This document shows, piece after piece, positions 1 through 13,665 of a stretch of DNA of 64,000 bases. The number at the start of each line of letters is the position of its first letter. Within the stretch, counting starts at the first letter, position 1. The stretch comes from Vespa crabro (taxonomy: Eukaryota > Arthropoda > Insecta > Hymenoptera > Vespidae). The notes under the pieces are model-generated. The model worked only from the letters and a program-made list of their open reading frames with translations. It ran no database searches and was not told the DNA's origin. The translations under genes were made by a program, and so were the position numbers. The DNA lies in NCBI RefSeq assembly GCF_910589235.1, contig NC_060972.1:248001-312000 (forward strand), in the 5' to 3' direction.

Positions 1-1025
1 ATTTTTCTTTCCTATTCAGAACTCTTTTAAAATTGCCGACACTTCCTCTATCTTGGCGAATTCTTCAAAGCTGATAAATTTTGTAATTTTTCGCTTTCTG
101 ATTATGTTTCCTCTTCTTTTTTATATGTTCCATACAAGGTTGTGAAATAAATCTTGTCCGATAAAAAAGAAAAAGCATTCATTGCCCACTGCTGTAGAGT
201 CCCTGTCGTAATTTGAACGCCGATAAAATTGATCGTTACATATTTGAGCCATTAATTTTTCAAGTACATGACGTATATTTTATTTGCTCCAAATCGTGCC
301 TAGCTACCAGGAATCGTTTGTATGCCTCATAATCGATAGTTTTTCATTTATTAAAATGAATCCTCGTTTGGCATATTGTTTCTATTGATAGAAAACTCGT
401 TTGCTTTTCAACCGAGAAGCTTCATATGCATGTAAGCTCTTCAATGATTATTTTGGATGAACTTCTGTGAAATCCACTGTTCTTTCTTTATACGCCTAAG
501 AGTACATAATTCATTGGATTGATGCGAATTACTCTCTCATAACCTCATTGTTATCTTTCGGTAGGCCTTCACACCACAAAAAACTAACAGAAAGAAAGAA
601 TATCCATTACCATTACATATTCTTGCAGTTCAATAGAAACGACAAGTGCAATTTGTAGATAAACATTAACTCTTCATATTCAATTAATATTACGTGCATT
701 AATTGTTCCACATCTCCTGAAAACATTCATCAGTTATTATTATAATGTTATAACCACTAATAATATTATTTAGAAGAAGCTAATGATATATTTATGTTCT
801 GTTGCAAAAAAGATTACAATTTTTCGTTTAGTAGTAAATTCGCAATACCTTAAATTACATCATATGTTATCGATGATACTTGTATATCGATGATGAGATA
901 ACATATTATGCACAAAAACGTGATAAATGTAGATCATTCCTCTGGTTATATATTTATTGTACGTCGTAATCATGTTTCTATATAGATACATCTGTCTAAG
1001 ATGTTTTAGATGTGATTGAGTGACA
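1..1025. other. Non-coding stretch upstream of the FAS exon
   Basis: I see no convincing coding exon, RNA or transposon here. Because the first recognisable fatty acid synthase exon begins in the middle of the protein, this is most likely intron sequence of that gene, with earlier exons outside the window, or the broken edge of a partial gene copy. Confidence 0.5.
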
Positions 1026-2153
1026 GAGAAGAGGTATGTAAAAGAATTTGCCAAAATCTATATAAACTGGAAGAAAATGAACCATTGAATGCACCGATCT
1101 TGGCTGAATCTTATTATACATGTTTCCCGAACAAAAGTTATATAATTATTGGCGGCTTGGGTGGCTTTGGTTTAGAATTAATCGATTGGTTGGTTCTTCG
1201 AAATGCTAAAAATATTGTTATTACTTCGCGAAACGGCATAAAGAATGGTTATCAACAAATGAGAATCACGAGATGGGAATCATACGGCGTGAATATTAAG
1301 ATTCTTGTCGGTCTCAATGCGGCTACACAAGAAGATTGTGAGCTTATAGTAAAATCAGCAATAGATGAAGGTCCCGTCGATGGTATCTTTAACCTTGCGG
1401 TTTCTTTGAAGGACCGTATTTGTCGTAACCAAACGATGAAAACTTTTGAAAAATGTTTCAAGGGAAAGGCCTGGGCAACGAAACGTTTGGACGAAGTTAC
1501 TAGAAGGCTTTGTCAAGATCTTCGGCATTTCGTAGTTTTCTCTTCCGTCTCGTGCGGAAGAGGAAATTCTGGCCAAACGAATTATGGTATGGCTAATTCC
1601 ATTATGGAAAGAATATGCGAAAAAAGAGTAGAAGAAGGTTTGCCTGGATTAGCTATTCAATGGGGAGCGATTGGAGACGTCGGTCTTGTCGCGGATATGC
1701 AGGATAATGATAAAGAACTTGTTATTGGCGGTACTTTACAGCAAAGAATAACATCATGTTTAGAAGAAATCAATCGATTTTTGATGCAGGATAAACCTAT
1801 AGTTGCTAGTATGATAATCGCTGAAAAACGATTAGATGACGATTGTGCGGACAATGTCGTAAATGCTATCTTAAAAATTATGTGTAAGTTTCGATTTATC
1901 CATGGTTATTGCTAAATTTAATAATTTTATTTTGTTTTCGCCAGCTTTTTATCTTTATCTTATTTAAATAAAGAATTCTTGATTATAGATATTAAAGGCT
2001 TGAAGAGTATCTATCAACAAACTTTCTTGGCTGAACTTGGAATGGATTCTATGATAGATATAAGAATAAAGCAAACATTAGAGCGTAAATGTGAAATATA
2101 TCTTACGGCGGAAGAAATTAGATGCTTAAACTTCGGCAAACTCATGGAAATGA
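1026..2153 (+). CDS. Fatty acid synthase, ketoreductase and acyl-carrier exons (partial gene)
   Basis: Two exons, about 1026-1883 and 1989-2153, join in frame across a GTAAGT...TATAG intron. The first encodes an insect-type FAS ketoreductase domain: the NADPH motif GGLGGFG, then FSSVSCGRGN and the catalytic Tyr in NYGMANS, followed by QWGAIGDVG. The second encodes an acyl carrier domain with LGMDSM, whose Ser accepts the phosphopantetheine arm. In the family the ketoreductase reduces the 3-ketoacyl intermediate and the carrier domain shuttles the growing chain in the cytosol. The reading frame is closed by a stop just upstream of 1016, so the exon start is placed at an acceptor near 1025. The KS, AT, DH and ER domains are not in the window. 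Catalytic residues look intact here, but the downstream thioesterase does not. It may be an expressed divergent FAS paralog or the 3' end of a dying tandem copy. Confidence 0.8.
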
Positions 2154-2314
2154 GTAAAAAAATAATAGTAATCATAATAAAACTGCTAAAAACGAAATAT
2201 TACTTGTTATAAAGATGTTGATGTATTTTTTGGGTGAAAAACTGTCTTCATAAATAATTATCCCTCCTAAAATTTATACAGAGGGAGGTTAAAGTGAGAT
2301 ATTTAACATTTCAG

Positions 2315-3205
2315 GTATCAAAGGCATTTTCAAAATATTAGAACCGAAACTTAAGTCGCCTGCGACTTATTTCCTACTTGGGACGAATTATGGATTAAAA
2401 ACTATAGAAAAAATGGTCCATTTATTTTTACCAGTATATTCTTTTACTAAAGAAACATTTGATTAAATTAAATATTATTGAACCTGTTGTATTAAAATGG
2501 TATTTAACTTTACATATTACAATATATACTAGAGGTATACTCATACGTATCGCTTGTAACAATTGAACTCACACGACGATTAGCAGCTAATTTTGATAGA
2601 CGGTACTTCTCAGATAATGAAGGAATTTATAAACCAATAGATACAATCGTCATTGGAGGAATAGTTGCAAAACAATATTCTTGTGATCATGACGGAGATA
2701 TTTATATCTGTTAATAGTGAACAGGTTCGTCATTTTTTTCTTTCCATTTCTCTCTATTTTCAAATGAATTTCCAACGTTACTTTCCTGATTGTACTTGAA
2801 TTGGGAAAATCGTGAGATGAGAAAGTAAATGCATTTTTTAATGTATTATTACTTGAATGCAATTATATTTAGAACGAGATCAAAGAAATACTATTTCCTC
2901 ATATTATAGGAGATTGCGAACATGCATGAAATATAATTCAGAAACAATACCATATGTAAGAACACCAATCACATTATTCAAATTTTTGTTATTATCATAT
3001 AACATACCTCATATGGAGTACAGATTGTAAGTTGTAAAATTCGTATAGATAATGAATATAATATTAATCTACTATAAAATACCGTTTTTTTCAGATAACG
3101 GAAGAAAAATTAAAACTACACTTTGTTAACGGCAATCATGTTACGATATTAGAAAATATTGAAACAGCAATGGTAATTAATGGTGAACTATTTATGGAAA
3201 ACTAA
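2315..3205 (+). pseudogene. Eroded thioesterase region of the FAS gene
   Basis: Three fragments continue the FAS C terminus. The piece at 2315-2465 is reachable by a splice from 2153 and starts SIKGIF, then meets a stop. The piece at 2535-2714 contains VYSYVSLVTIEL, matching the thioesterase nucleophile elbow (normally GxSxG) with Ser kept but both Gly replaced by Val. The piece at 3095-3205 follows a TTTTTTCAG acceptor and holds VNGNHVTILEN, matching the segment with the catalytic His. No clean splice path links all three: a stop ends the first piece and a stop near 2712 ends the second. The simplest reading is a decayed thioesterase; a very divergent but expressed one cannot be excluded. 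Confidence 0.6.
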
Positions 3206-5085
3206 TAAAAATAATATTAATAGAATTATATACTATCATATTTACAGAACATTTAGTTTCATTATTTTTATATATATATATTAATATAATTTTGCTATTT
3301 ATAAGATATGGTGTTACCAATCGTCTCAATGTTTTCGGAAATGTCTGGGAGAATTGCAAAAGTCACCGGAATTTTATAAAATATAAATTTATCATGTACA
3401 TTTTATCTGACACGAACAGGCATTCACGTATTATACGGTGATAATGTATTGTGTTCTGTATGTCAGTAACAATGGATTGCATTCCTAATCAAAACGAAAA
3501 TATTAAATGATTTTTTGCTTTAATTGAAGCTAAAATAAATTACATATTTGCAAGCACTCTAAATGGTATAATTTTGACAAAATTTAATGTCCAACATTAA
3601 GAATGTAGCCAACTTCATGATTTCACTTAACCACGAATAATAAATATTGATTACGCAAAATGACGAATTAAACAAAATAATAAATATATTAATCAATTTT
3701 AGTTTTATCATTTAATACTGCATGCCATCCTTGAATTAAGAAACATTAAAATGCATCAGCATTGATTTAATTCACGTAATATAAAGCAAAATCTCTAAAG
3801 GTGGATATACATAATCTTGTAATGAAAATTTACCTTGCTCTATTCGGTGATAGCGCTCACATATTCAGGCACAAGAGTGAACAGTGTCACGAGGCAGTTT
3901 GTATTTGTAGCTCCTCGGTTTCATTCAATTGTATAGGTCAATTATAATTAGAATAACTTTTTACAGCATTTTGATTGTTGCTTGCCCCGTCTGCTCCATC
4001 ACCGGATTCAGGTTTCCCTTGACTCACTAGGCATCACACTTCTCGCACCAATATTACCCATTGCGCCCGTGTAGGATGGGTATTTATTCGCATAATATAA
4101 ACTAAAAAACTTTTTATAAAAATAACGATCTATTATAGATAACAGTTTGCAAGTCCGAGCTTATCCGTTGCTCTGTTTTTATATTTAGAAAAGTCGAATC
4201 TCGTAATAAGATTATATAACATATATTATATATAGGAATAAATGTAAAAATGGTGGTAAGTCACTTTATTTAGAAAAGAACAAATGCTTTTATTAAAACA
4301 AAGGTATAAACAGTTTCTCGATTGTCTCTCGAGGTATACAAACTTTCTCTCGTTTATACATTCACTCGACACTCAGTAATCGACTATCAGTTTTTCTGTT
4401 TTTTTCTCTCTTGTACTCTTTCCTTTACTCTGTTATACTCAGTTCTTTCAGCATTAATTCGTAAGACTCTTATCTCTACTTTGTACTACTCTGATCTTTA
4501 CTCTGTACTCTACTACTCTGACCTTTCCGCACTGATGTTTAGTCCTTGGATACCATTTCTTTCTTTCATTTTCTCATTGTAAATAATTAGATAAAAATAC
4601 GAATTAAAAGCTACTCAAAAGTTTTAAAAATCCTTATGTTAGAAAAAAATATATACAAATGAGGTATTTAAGATCTTATTTAAATGTAAGAACAATAGTT
4701 AAATAAAACAAACTACTTCGAAACTTTTCTCTAGAAGCGGGAAAACATATTTTTGCTAAATCTCGATCGCAAATAAACTTAATGTTTTAAACTTAACAAT
4801 AACCTAATTTTCTTATAGGAAAATTCAAATAGATATCGTATTGACTTTGATAAAGTGCATTTACGACAACCGATGGCTGAATAACATATCACAAAACTCA
4901 CTTTACTTCCTTTGCATGTTCTTTAATTATATATTTACATTGTAAATATATTTATTATTATATCTCCTATCTCATTTGTTTCTAATCGTTTAATGAAATC
5001 TAATTAAATTAATGGCTATTTAATTAAATTTATACAGATTTCATTTTTATGCACTAGTAAATAAAGAGAGAACATATTCATATAT

Positions 5086-5143
<58 letters not shown>

Positions 5144-5239
5144 TCATATATATGTATGTATGTATGTATATAAAGCTTGGATTAATCATCTATCATATGA
5201 AGACACAAACAAGCATGTGACGAAATACTGGTATTACAA
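3206..5239. other. Non-coding interval
   Basis: No gene is recognised. A patch at about 3840-4110 is less AT-rich than its surroundings and on the minus strand looks like a possible LTR or leader remnant, without a partner copy. At about 4330-4560 there is a degenerate CT-rich stretch made of TACTCT-like units; the open frame there is only low-complexity Ser/Leu sequence. The rest is AT-rich. Confidence 0.5.
5085..5172. repeat. (TA)n microsatellite with TATG units
   Basis: A run of alternating T and A of about 45 bases sits between imperfect TACA and GTATG-type repeats. It lies just upstream of the R1-like retrotransposon remnant. Confidence 0.9.
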
Positions 5240-6480
5240 GTGATTATGGACAATATAGAGCGACTAGGTTCAGGAAGTGACACAGCAACAACAGGAAATA
5301 CCACAAATGCAACTCAAGAAAGTGGGTCTAAAAGACAGTCTAAAAGAAAACAAATGAAGAAAGGAAGGAGGAAGAGAAAGCGAAATAATAGAAGGCCACA
5401 GCAAGTAAAATCTCAAAATAGAAAAGGAATCTCACTCAAATGAGGTCTCGTAGAAAGAAAATAACAGTAACAGGATTACATCTTAATTACGTTAAATTGG
5501 AAGATCCAAGTGATAAAAAGAATCAGGAAATAACTAATAGAAACTGAAACATGGCTAGAAGAAAATAAGGAATCACCAAGACCAAGAAATAAAGAAAGTT
5601 TCAGTACCACGGCACAGACGGTGACTCTGACGCGTTGATAAAATAGGTGAAAGAAAAAGAGAAAAAGAGAAAGAGAATAATTTTTAAAAACATACGGGTT
5701 CATTATTTTTGGTAAAAGATAAACTTAAGTAGAAGGAAATAAGTTCAAGATCTGATATTTCAAGCAGTGGTTGAAAAAATCCCAAATTTTTATAATAAGT
5801 GGACTATATGGGCTTGAAAAAGGAGACTCATAGGTAGACGATCTGAGTGCGCTGGCAGTCATAATAGTAGTGACCAGAAGCTGAGAGTTTTATAAGTCAT
5901 TATATGGCTGAAAAGATAAACGTAATGTTTATTGTTTCCTACTACTTCTCGCCAGTTATTCCTTTTGACTATTTTCGGGAACGTATGGCCAAATTAAAGG
6001 AATGTGTTAGGCATACAGGACTCATAATAGTTGGAAGAGACTTCAATACTAAATATGGGGAAGGAGTAAAGGATCCAAGAATTGTATTAGTAACAGAAAT
6101 CATGACTTCTGCTCAACTGAAAATGACCAATTAGAGATACACATATACTTTCAGAAAAGGTATAACTGGATCTATTATCAATATTACATTCCTAAGCTTG
6201 TAATTGTCAGAAAATGAAAAGTGCTGAAAGAATCAACACTCAGTGATTACCAACTTATCTTGATCAAATAAACACCATTGAGGAAAGAACGAACGATGCG
6301 AACAATCAAAGGATGATTTATTAACAGACTAAAAGTCGAAGATTTTCACGTTTTTCTTAAACTAAGGATAACTGAGATATAACTTACTAGATAAACAAAG
6401 AAGCTTGGAAACTGTAATGAGGCATCGTAGTTATAGTTCGGCACAGATTACGTATCAGATATGAGAAAGAAATCAGATAT
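5240..6480 (+). mobile_element. R1-type non-LTR retrotransposon remnant
   Basis: Two decayed parts of a non-LTR retrotransposon on the plus strand. The first (5240-5443) reads as a Ser/Thr-rich then very basic segment (KRKQMKKGRRKRKRNNRR), as in the N-terminal part of a gag-like ORF1. The second (5904-6260) matches the APE-type endonuclease of R1-clade elements: VSYYFSP, then IIVGRDFNTKYGE (normally GGDFN), then after an in-frame stop at the end of that frame YTFRKGITGSIINITF and STLSDYQL. In the family this nuclease nicks target DNA to prime reverse transcription. Stops and frameshifts occur throughout and no reverse transcriptase domain is seen, so the copy is dead and truncated. Limits are approximate. 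Confidence 0.75.
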
Positions 6481-8488
6481 GGGATAATATATATATATAT
6501 ATATAGACGATCCATTTTAAAAAAACAAATGATTTTGGTAATATATTAAAAACAAGCAATATATCATCCAGAACCATTTATTAGTAATATAGAAATGATG
6601 ATTAATACATACATCATATCACATTAATATCTATAAAAAGTATACATAAGCTTTATCGATAAAAATAAAATAATCAACGAAAAAGCGCAAAAATCTAGGT
6701 TCTTGTAAAAACTTTTACCTAGGATAATTTCCTAACGTATAGATTTAGGATATAAGTATGTTAATAATTTTAAGTACAGTATAAAAACCTGCATCAAACG
6801 ATGCAAACAAAAATATAAGTTTTTGTTAAAGAAAAAAGTACAGTTGCATTTTTTTGATTCATTTATGCACAAAAGTGCATAAAATTATTTGCTTATTATG
6901 CATGGTCTGATACCATTTAACTTTCACTTATGTATGTTTAATTACTTAGCCATCTCATACATTGACGTTATATTTACATATTATATATATACGAATACAT
7001 ATTTATTAACTAGGCAGCGAGTATTTCTCTACTTGACGATATTATATAGATAATGATCGTTATATTACACAAATTAAACATATTGTACTTATTTCCTTAT
7101 AATCGCAAATGTTTCTTGATTATTATTTCTTGTATAAAGGACAAAATAATTATTGTTATATGATATAACGATTAATAAAATGTTACATACGATTAATAAT
7201 ACGTTGCACATAAAACAATTGATAGAAAACAGTTAATTGATACTTACGTCGTTAATTTCGATAGCAAATTATTTATATATGATGTTGTAGATAGTCACTC
7301 AATCATTCCTCATTCAATGTACAATGAGTGTAAAAAGTATTCGTACAGCAATCAATTTGAACAAAAACTTTGTAGAATTTTTTCTTTTGTTTATTATTGA
7401 TACAGAGGGCGTGTCAGAATAGAAATGTTTAACAAATCTCATGCATGATTCTTTCTCCTAGCAACCGTATGGATCCGTGAGTATTGCATTGATATTTGAA
7501 GAATAAGTACCCGTCTAAACACATTATCGAAAACTAAGTACTTTACTAACAATGCCTAAACTCGGCCAAAGGTGGCAATATATTTTTATCTACTCATTTT
7601 TTTTAGCGATTATTCAAAAAATTCCCACGAATATACAGCTCTTAGGAGAAAGTACTATAGATATCTGAGGATATGTGTATCAACATATATCTAAAAAGTA
7701 GTATTGTAAATATTTGAGGTTGCGCATGTATTCGTCAACACTTATAAAATTTTTCAATTATAAAATTGGACTAAGATCCTCTATGCAAAGAATGTATATA
7801 TATATATACTATACAGTCAGTATAACTACAAATGTTGACGCGTCTCTCAATTGTTCACAGTACTTTCTCCTACGAATCATATACCACTATTAAAAATATT
7901 TAACCTTAAGAATTCATTGGATACTCGTTAAGAAAATGCATAGATAAAAAACACATAACCACCTTTATCCGGATTTAGACCTTTTTAGTTGAGTATCTAG
8001 TTTTCAACAATGTCTTACCGGACAATAAATAAATAGTGAAACTAAATGCCTAGGCGCGACGAACTAAGGATTATCTGACGCCTAGACTAGAAATATCCCT
8101 CTAGTTTACACTAAAACAAAGGGGCACATATGGAATATTTAAACATTTTAACGAATTATCCTGATCCATCCCCGGCCAATGGGTATCTATTCATTCTCTT
8201 TCCATGCCCAGATCATACTTCAACTCTGCCTTTTTCATTCCCTTTCCTTATTTCACTACAGTCTTCGCGGATAATTTTAAAGACGTCAAAAGGTCAATCA
8301 AGTTACATCTTTCAGACTCACGACATGTAAACTTTCGAGTCTTATTAAACATTATTGGCTATCACTCCTTCAGAAATAGCCAGCAAAACTAACTACACAT
8401 CATTACATAAAACACATCAACAATTATATCTTATTTCAACAAATATACTGTGATAGCTTCAATTTGCACCATATTTATTATCGCATAT
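6481..8488. other. Non-coding AT-rich interval
   Basis: Apart from short AT dinucleotide tracts (near 6490 and 7795) I see nothing identifiable. Open frames here are short and low in coding character. Confidence 0.5.
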
Positions 8489-8773
8489 CTATCTCGCTTG
8501 TTTCACGGAATCCTTTAAAAGAACGCGCATTCTCTCATTAATGTGTGGGAACGCGACGAACGGTATTTTGGTAATAGCCTTCAACGGTATCCTACAACGG
8601 CCTACATCGCCCTTATTCATCACGACCAGTGCATCTATAGCTCTGAGAACAAGAGACGAGAGAAATTCTCCGTACAAATCGACTATCATCGCTGGTCCAT
8701 TGTGAGGCGTGTATCTGGAAACACTCTCATAGTTGCGCCCTCGCGACACAACAAATATAACTATTTTTTTCAT
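8489..8773 (-). other. Unrecognised open frame in a GC-richer patch
   Basis: A 94-codon open frame on the minus strand lies in a patch clearly less AT-rich than its surroundings. Read on this strand it is rich in ordinary folded-protein residues (for example GPAMIVDLYGEFLSS and KIPFVAFPHINERM). The plus strand is also open for 85 codons across the same patch, so the coding strand is not certain. No splice partner, start context or family match was recognised. It could be one exon of an unknown gene, a fragment of a transposon ORF, or a chance open frame. Confidence 0.35.
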
Positions 8774-8800
8774 ATTTACGAATTTATCTTGTATTTTTAG

Positions 8801-11800
8801 ATTGAAAGGTCTATTCGTAAATTATAATCGTATATATAGTATTCCGGTAATATAAACTAGATTACAATTATTAACCGATCAATTTTAACAGGAATTTTTT
8901 ATACTGTTAGAGTAAAAACGAGCTCTACTTTTCGATAATGAGATGCATACACAATATTATCCTCACTAATTTTTTGATCAGGAATAGAAGAACATTGATA
9001 TTGATCCACTAAATTATATTTTTTTCCTGAAGGGCTTATATAATAGGCTTCACGAAATGAGTACATCGGGCGAGAAACGCTATAGTAATTACAATCAAAT
9101 CAATTCAGGAAAAAACAGTTCGCATTCATCGTTGTTATATGCTCCTCAAACAGAGGAATCAAACAGTATGACTGCCTTGTGTAGATAAACGTAATGAAAG
9201 AAAATGTTAAAATAGTTTGTTTAGAGGGTAAAAATAATTTTACTGTTTTCTTTGAAGTATTATTGAAATTTTGTTATTGTAATTATGAAGTATATATAGC
9301 TCATTGAAAAATATAATATATACATATATATATTTATATACATATTTTTTTAAGCTTATTATATAATTTCATTTGTATAGAAAAATTAAGCGAAATAATA
9401 AAATATAAATAAATAATGTAGATACGAAATAAATTGTTTATTATTTAACAATTCTTTATTGTAATACCTTCAAGTAAAAAATGATCATTCGATCATTTCC
9501 AAAAAAATGATCAGTTAGTATTAATTCGTCATCACAATTTTTATAATTAATCTTCATGTTAATTGTTTGCGCACAAAATAAAGATGATCGCTAATCCTTT
9601 GTAAGAAGAAAGCATATAAAATAAATCTCTTACTTGTGAGAAATATTAATAAAATAATCCATGTTTTCTACCAGCGTAACTTCCACAACAAAACATTCCA
9701 AAAATTATAAACTAGATATATGTAAATACAATTTGCCAAAGATCATTTAATAAGATATGTTTTATGGCTATTCAAATTAATGATAACTATGAAAATACAT
9801 TTAACTTGAATGTTCGTTTATCCATATTTAAAGTAATATTTTTCCTCTGACTTCAATATTATTAATTAATATGTCAAACTGAAAATAAATTTCTATAAAT
9901 GTATATCACTAATTACTTCTTACAATTTTTATGCTTCTGATATAAACTTAAATAATATTATAAGTAATATAAATAAATGATGTAGTGAATAATATTTTTA
10001 TAGAGTAATAAAATATAATAAAAGTCTTTTATACATTATCTAATTTTTTAATAATTGTGTTGAGAGTCTGCTGATGTAAATATTACGAACATCTAATACA
10101 ATAATAGCACATCATCATCTTACAGCATTCTCTGTAAGACAAACATTTGAAGCTGCATACATATATATTATAAATATATATAAATATATATATATATATT
10201 TATATATATTTATAATATATATATAAATATATATATATTATAAATATATATATAATAAATATATATAAATATATATATATAATTCTTTGCAAGTTGCATC
10301 TTACTTTGCAAGTTACACCAGTATAAAAGATATACTGTACATTAGTATTTTTCAATAATAAATAATTTATTTTGCATCTACATTATTTATTTATATTCTT
10401 TTTTCCGCCCTATTTTTCCGCACAACTGAAATTGTATAATAACCCTAAAGAGAAATATATATATGTATATATACATATATATTATATTTTTCTATGAGCT
10501 GTATATATTTTATAATTACAATAAAAAAATTCCAATAATATTTCAAAAAGAACAATAAAATTATTTTTACCTTTTAAATTATGTTAACATCTTGCAATAT
10601 TGTCTATCTCATAACAGACAATATTAATTTATATTCAACTTTTGTTAATACAAGTGCCAAGTATTCTTCAATTCTTCAATTCTTCAATCCCTTTGGGAAT
10701 ACTCATGTGTTATCCAGACATCTTTCATATACCTAAAAAATCCAAAATAATATAAAAATTAGATTTTTATTAATGTTAAACGATATATATATGCGGTGTC
10801 AGTGATATTAATAAAATAGAAGATTTATTGACGAAAATTAATAAAAACTATACAAAAAAATGAAGAATATCTTAAGCCGCGTCTTAGTTGCTTCGTGTCT
10901 TTTCTAGAACTGACCTGTTTCGATCGTCACATTCGCCTTTCCCTTTACCCTTTTTTTCGAAAACCCAAGTCTCACTCTTGTCCACACGCATACGCATATA
11001 CACATTTATTCACACGGAAATAAAGCCTCGGAATATTCATAAATGAACCGATACACTTATGCATGCTGACTTTCTCACATTTTATGCACAAAGCATCGAT
11101 TAAACTTCTCGATATCACATATATACATTATATATATAATGTATATATCATAACATAAATAATTTATATTTCTATGTTTACTTACTAATAGATTTCCCAA
11201 ATTTTGTTAAGTAAAAATAGTTCCACATTATAATCTGAAGACCAGAAATAAATCAAATGTAAGAAAACATAACATACAACGATGAGTTCAATAAATGCAA
11301 CAGAATCCATTACTTTGAGTAGTTATACAAACAATTGAAGATAAAACGTATAAGAATATAAAGAAATTATTTATTTTGAATGTAAAACAAAATGTTTTAC
11401 TTAATAGATAAACAATAAATAATATAACGGTACCAAACTGTTTATTAGAAATTTAGAAATAATGATAATATATTATGATCTATAAGAAATATGCATTCGT
11501 AAGTAAATTGACCAAATGTTTTCTATCAAAATACAGTAAAATTATTTAATTCTTTAACTATAGATTTAATTTAATTCAGAAATTTATTCCTTATTTTAAA
11601 TTAACAAATTGTTATTTTTATTTTCTATTTTCTTTTTTTTTTTTTTTTTTTTTTTTTTGAATAAATCTTTTTTAGAATTTCATTATTTTCCTTTACGATA
11701 TTTTAAAACTCTTCACAGCTAAATCGTATCTTAATTTTTTTTTTCGTGACATCTGACAATGTATTTACCATTAAAGTTAATTTTTGAGAAGACCAATAAG

Positions 11801-13665
11801 CGTTGATCAATGAAAAAACTTTTCCAAAATCTACAAATCTACCAAGAAAGCTTTCAGTAATTATTTTTAAACTTTTAAACGAGATAAATTGGCTTTCAAA
11901 ATGTTTAATTAATTCTCAATTTTAAATTCTCAATTTTCAATTTCAATTTTAAATTAATATTGAAATACATGAATATTTATTATATTGGTTAATTTTTTAA
12001 TGTTTAAGATTGATCAAAACATTAATGATGTATTGATATTCGCATACAATTAAATCATTAAATGTTACATCATAATGTCTACAACCATTAGATGTACAGT
12101 TAAACGATCAGTACAGTATTGCAAAATGCAATACAGATAATCTCAAATTAACATAACTAATATATTATTTAATAATATATATTTTACATGCCAGATATTT
12201 CCATGCTAGTTTAATTAATGTAGCAAAAGTTTCTTAAGGCACTAAACAAGTTATACACATAGGATTCTTATCCACTAAAATTCCCACGATCACTCATGTG
12301 TATTATCCTGTTTATATGTAACAATAAGTATTGTTTGTAAGTATGTCTTTTCTCATTCTTAACAAAAATAAGCTCTCTTACTTTGTCACCTGTTTCTTTT
12401 TCACTTTTCTGAATTTATATCTAGTTTCATAAGTGACTTTAGAATACTATTATACAGCTTATAATTTTTTTATTATGCTCCAAGGACTTCATGTAAACCA
12501 AACAATGTTTCTCAAAATCTCCTTCAATTTCATGGTTATATAAAAGTTGGCCATCGACTCTTTAATATATATAATAATAAAATAAAGTAAAATAAAGTAT
12601 CGTAAATTGTAAGAGCAGATTGTGAAAGACTAAAAAAATTCTTCTGTTTTTTTCTTTTCTATCTTTATTATCAGTCCATATTCAATCTAATTTATTTCAA
12701 TGCATAATCTGTAGAACATTTTTATTACTGCGTATTGCTATGATTAAATTAATTGCTAGCTTATTATGGTCCTTTTTCTTTCGCTAACAGTAATTGTAAA
12801 TTCACAGGATACACGTTTTAAACATATCGGTAATTTTGCTAAATTAGAGTCAACCGAATGTAATATTCACACAGTTTAGTCTTTGACGCACCGGTACATT
12901 CACTCTCCCTTGCAATTTTCTGATGTTTACTTTTCCTTTGTTCGAACAATTGAACATCTACTAGTCAAGATTAATACTTTATCTACCGATAAAACAATCA
13001 AATTCTATAAACTTTACACGATATATTTTAATATGCATACGGATTGTATGGTTTATATATTTTCACATCTAATAGAAATCTATAATTTTATAAACAAATG
13101 AATAAAAAGATTTACATCCTAAAACTACTAGATTACATCATTGCATTTCGATGAGATCGTCAATTGTCAACAAAGTCATGAATTAATTATATATGTGAAT
13201 CCAAATAATGTGATAGTTATATTTCACAAATATTTTTCTCTAACTATATACCCGAATACGAAAAATTTGTTTATATTCACGTTTCTATGAATATATTTTA
13301 TTTCTTCAAAAACATTTTTGGAGAATTTAAATTAAGTAAAACTGTTTTATACAATCAGACATGATTAACCACTGCATGGTATATAACTTATTTAATACAA
13401 CTTTAGACTACTAAAGCTTCTTAAAAAATATGCTAGATGGCGCTTCGATCTAGAAAATTCATTCGAATTTTAATGAATCCGCCTTAAATATGTAGTTTCT
13501 CATTCTCATCTTCCGATAAAAATTTTGCAGGTCTCTGTATCGTAAATATAATGATGAGAGATATCAGAAAATCGAATATATGCTTCAAAAGCAGTTCAAA
13601 CGAAATGGAAATATAGCTGCCATTTTTGAATCGAATCATACAATTTAATCGTACTTTATTGCATT
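8801..13665. other. Long AT-rich non-coding interval
   Basis: No gene or transposon is recognised in almost 5 kb. Visible items are an AT palindromic tract at 10158-10281, three CAATTCTT-like units near 10670, a 28-base poly-T near 11631-11658, and a slightly GC-richer patch at 10870-11010 with no open frame. Confidence 0.5.
10158..10281. repeat. Palindromic AT tract
   Basis: About 120 bases consist almost only of A and T in TATAAATATA-type units that read similarly on both strands, so the tract could form cruciforms. No protein-coding content. Confidence 0.8.

Noticed and set aside
4322..4582. 86-codon open frame
   Set aside because: Composed of CT-rich degenerate repeats; low-complexity Ser/Leu/Tyr product, no start context or homology.
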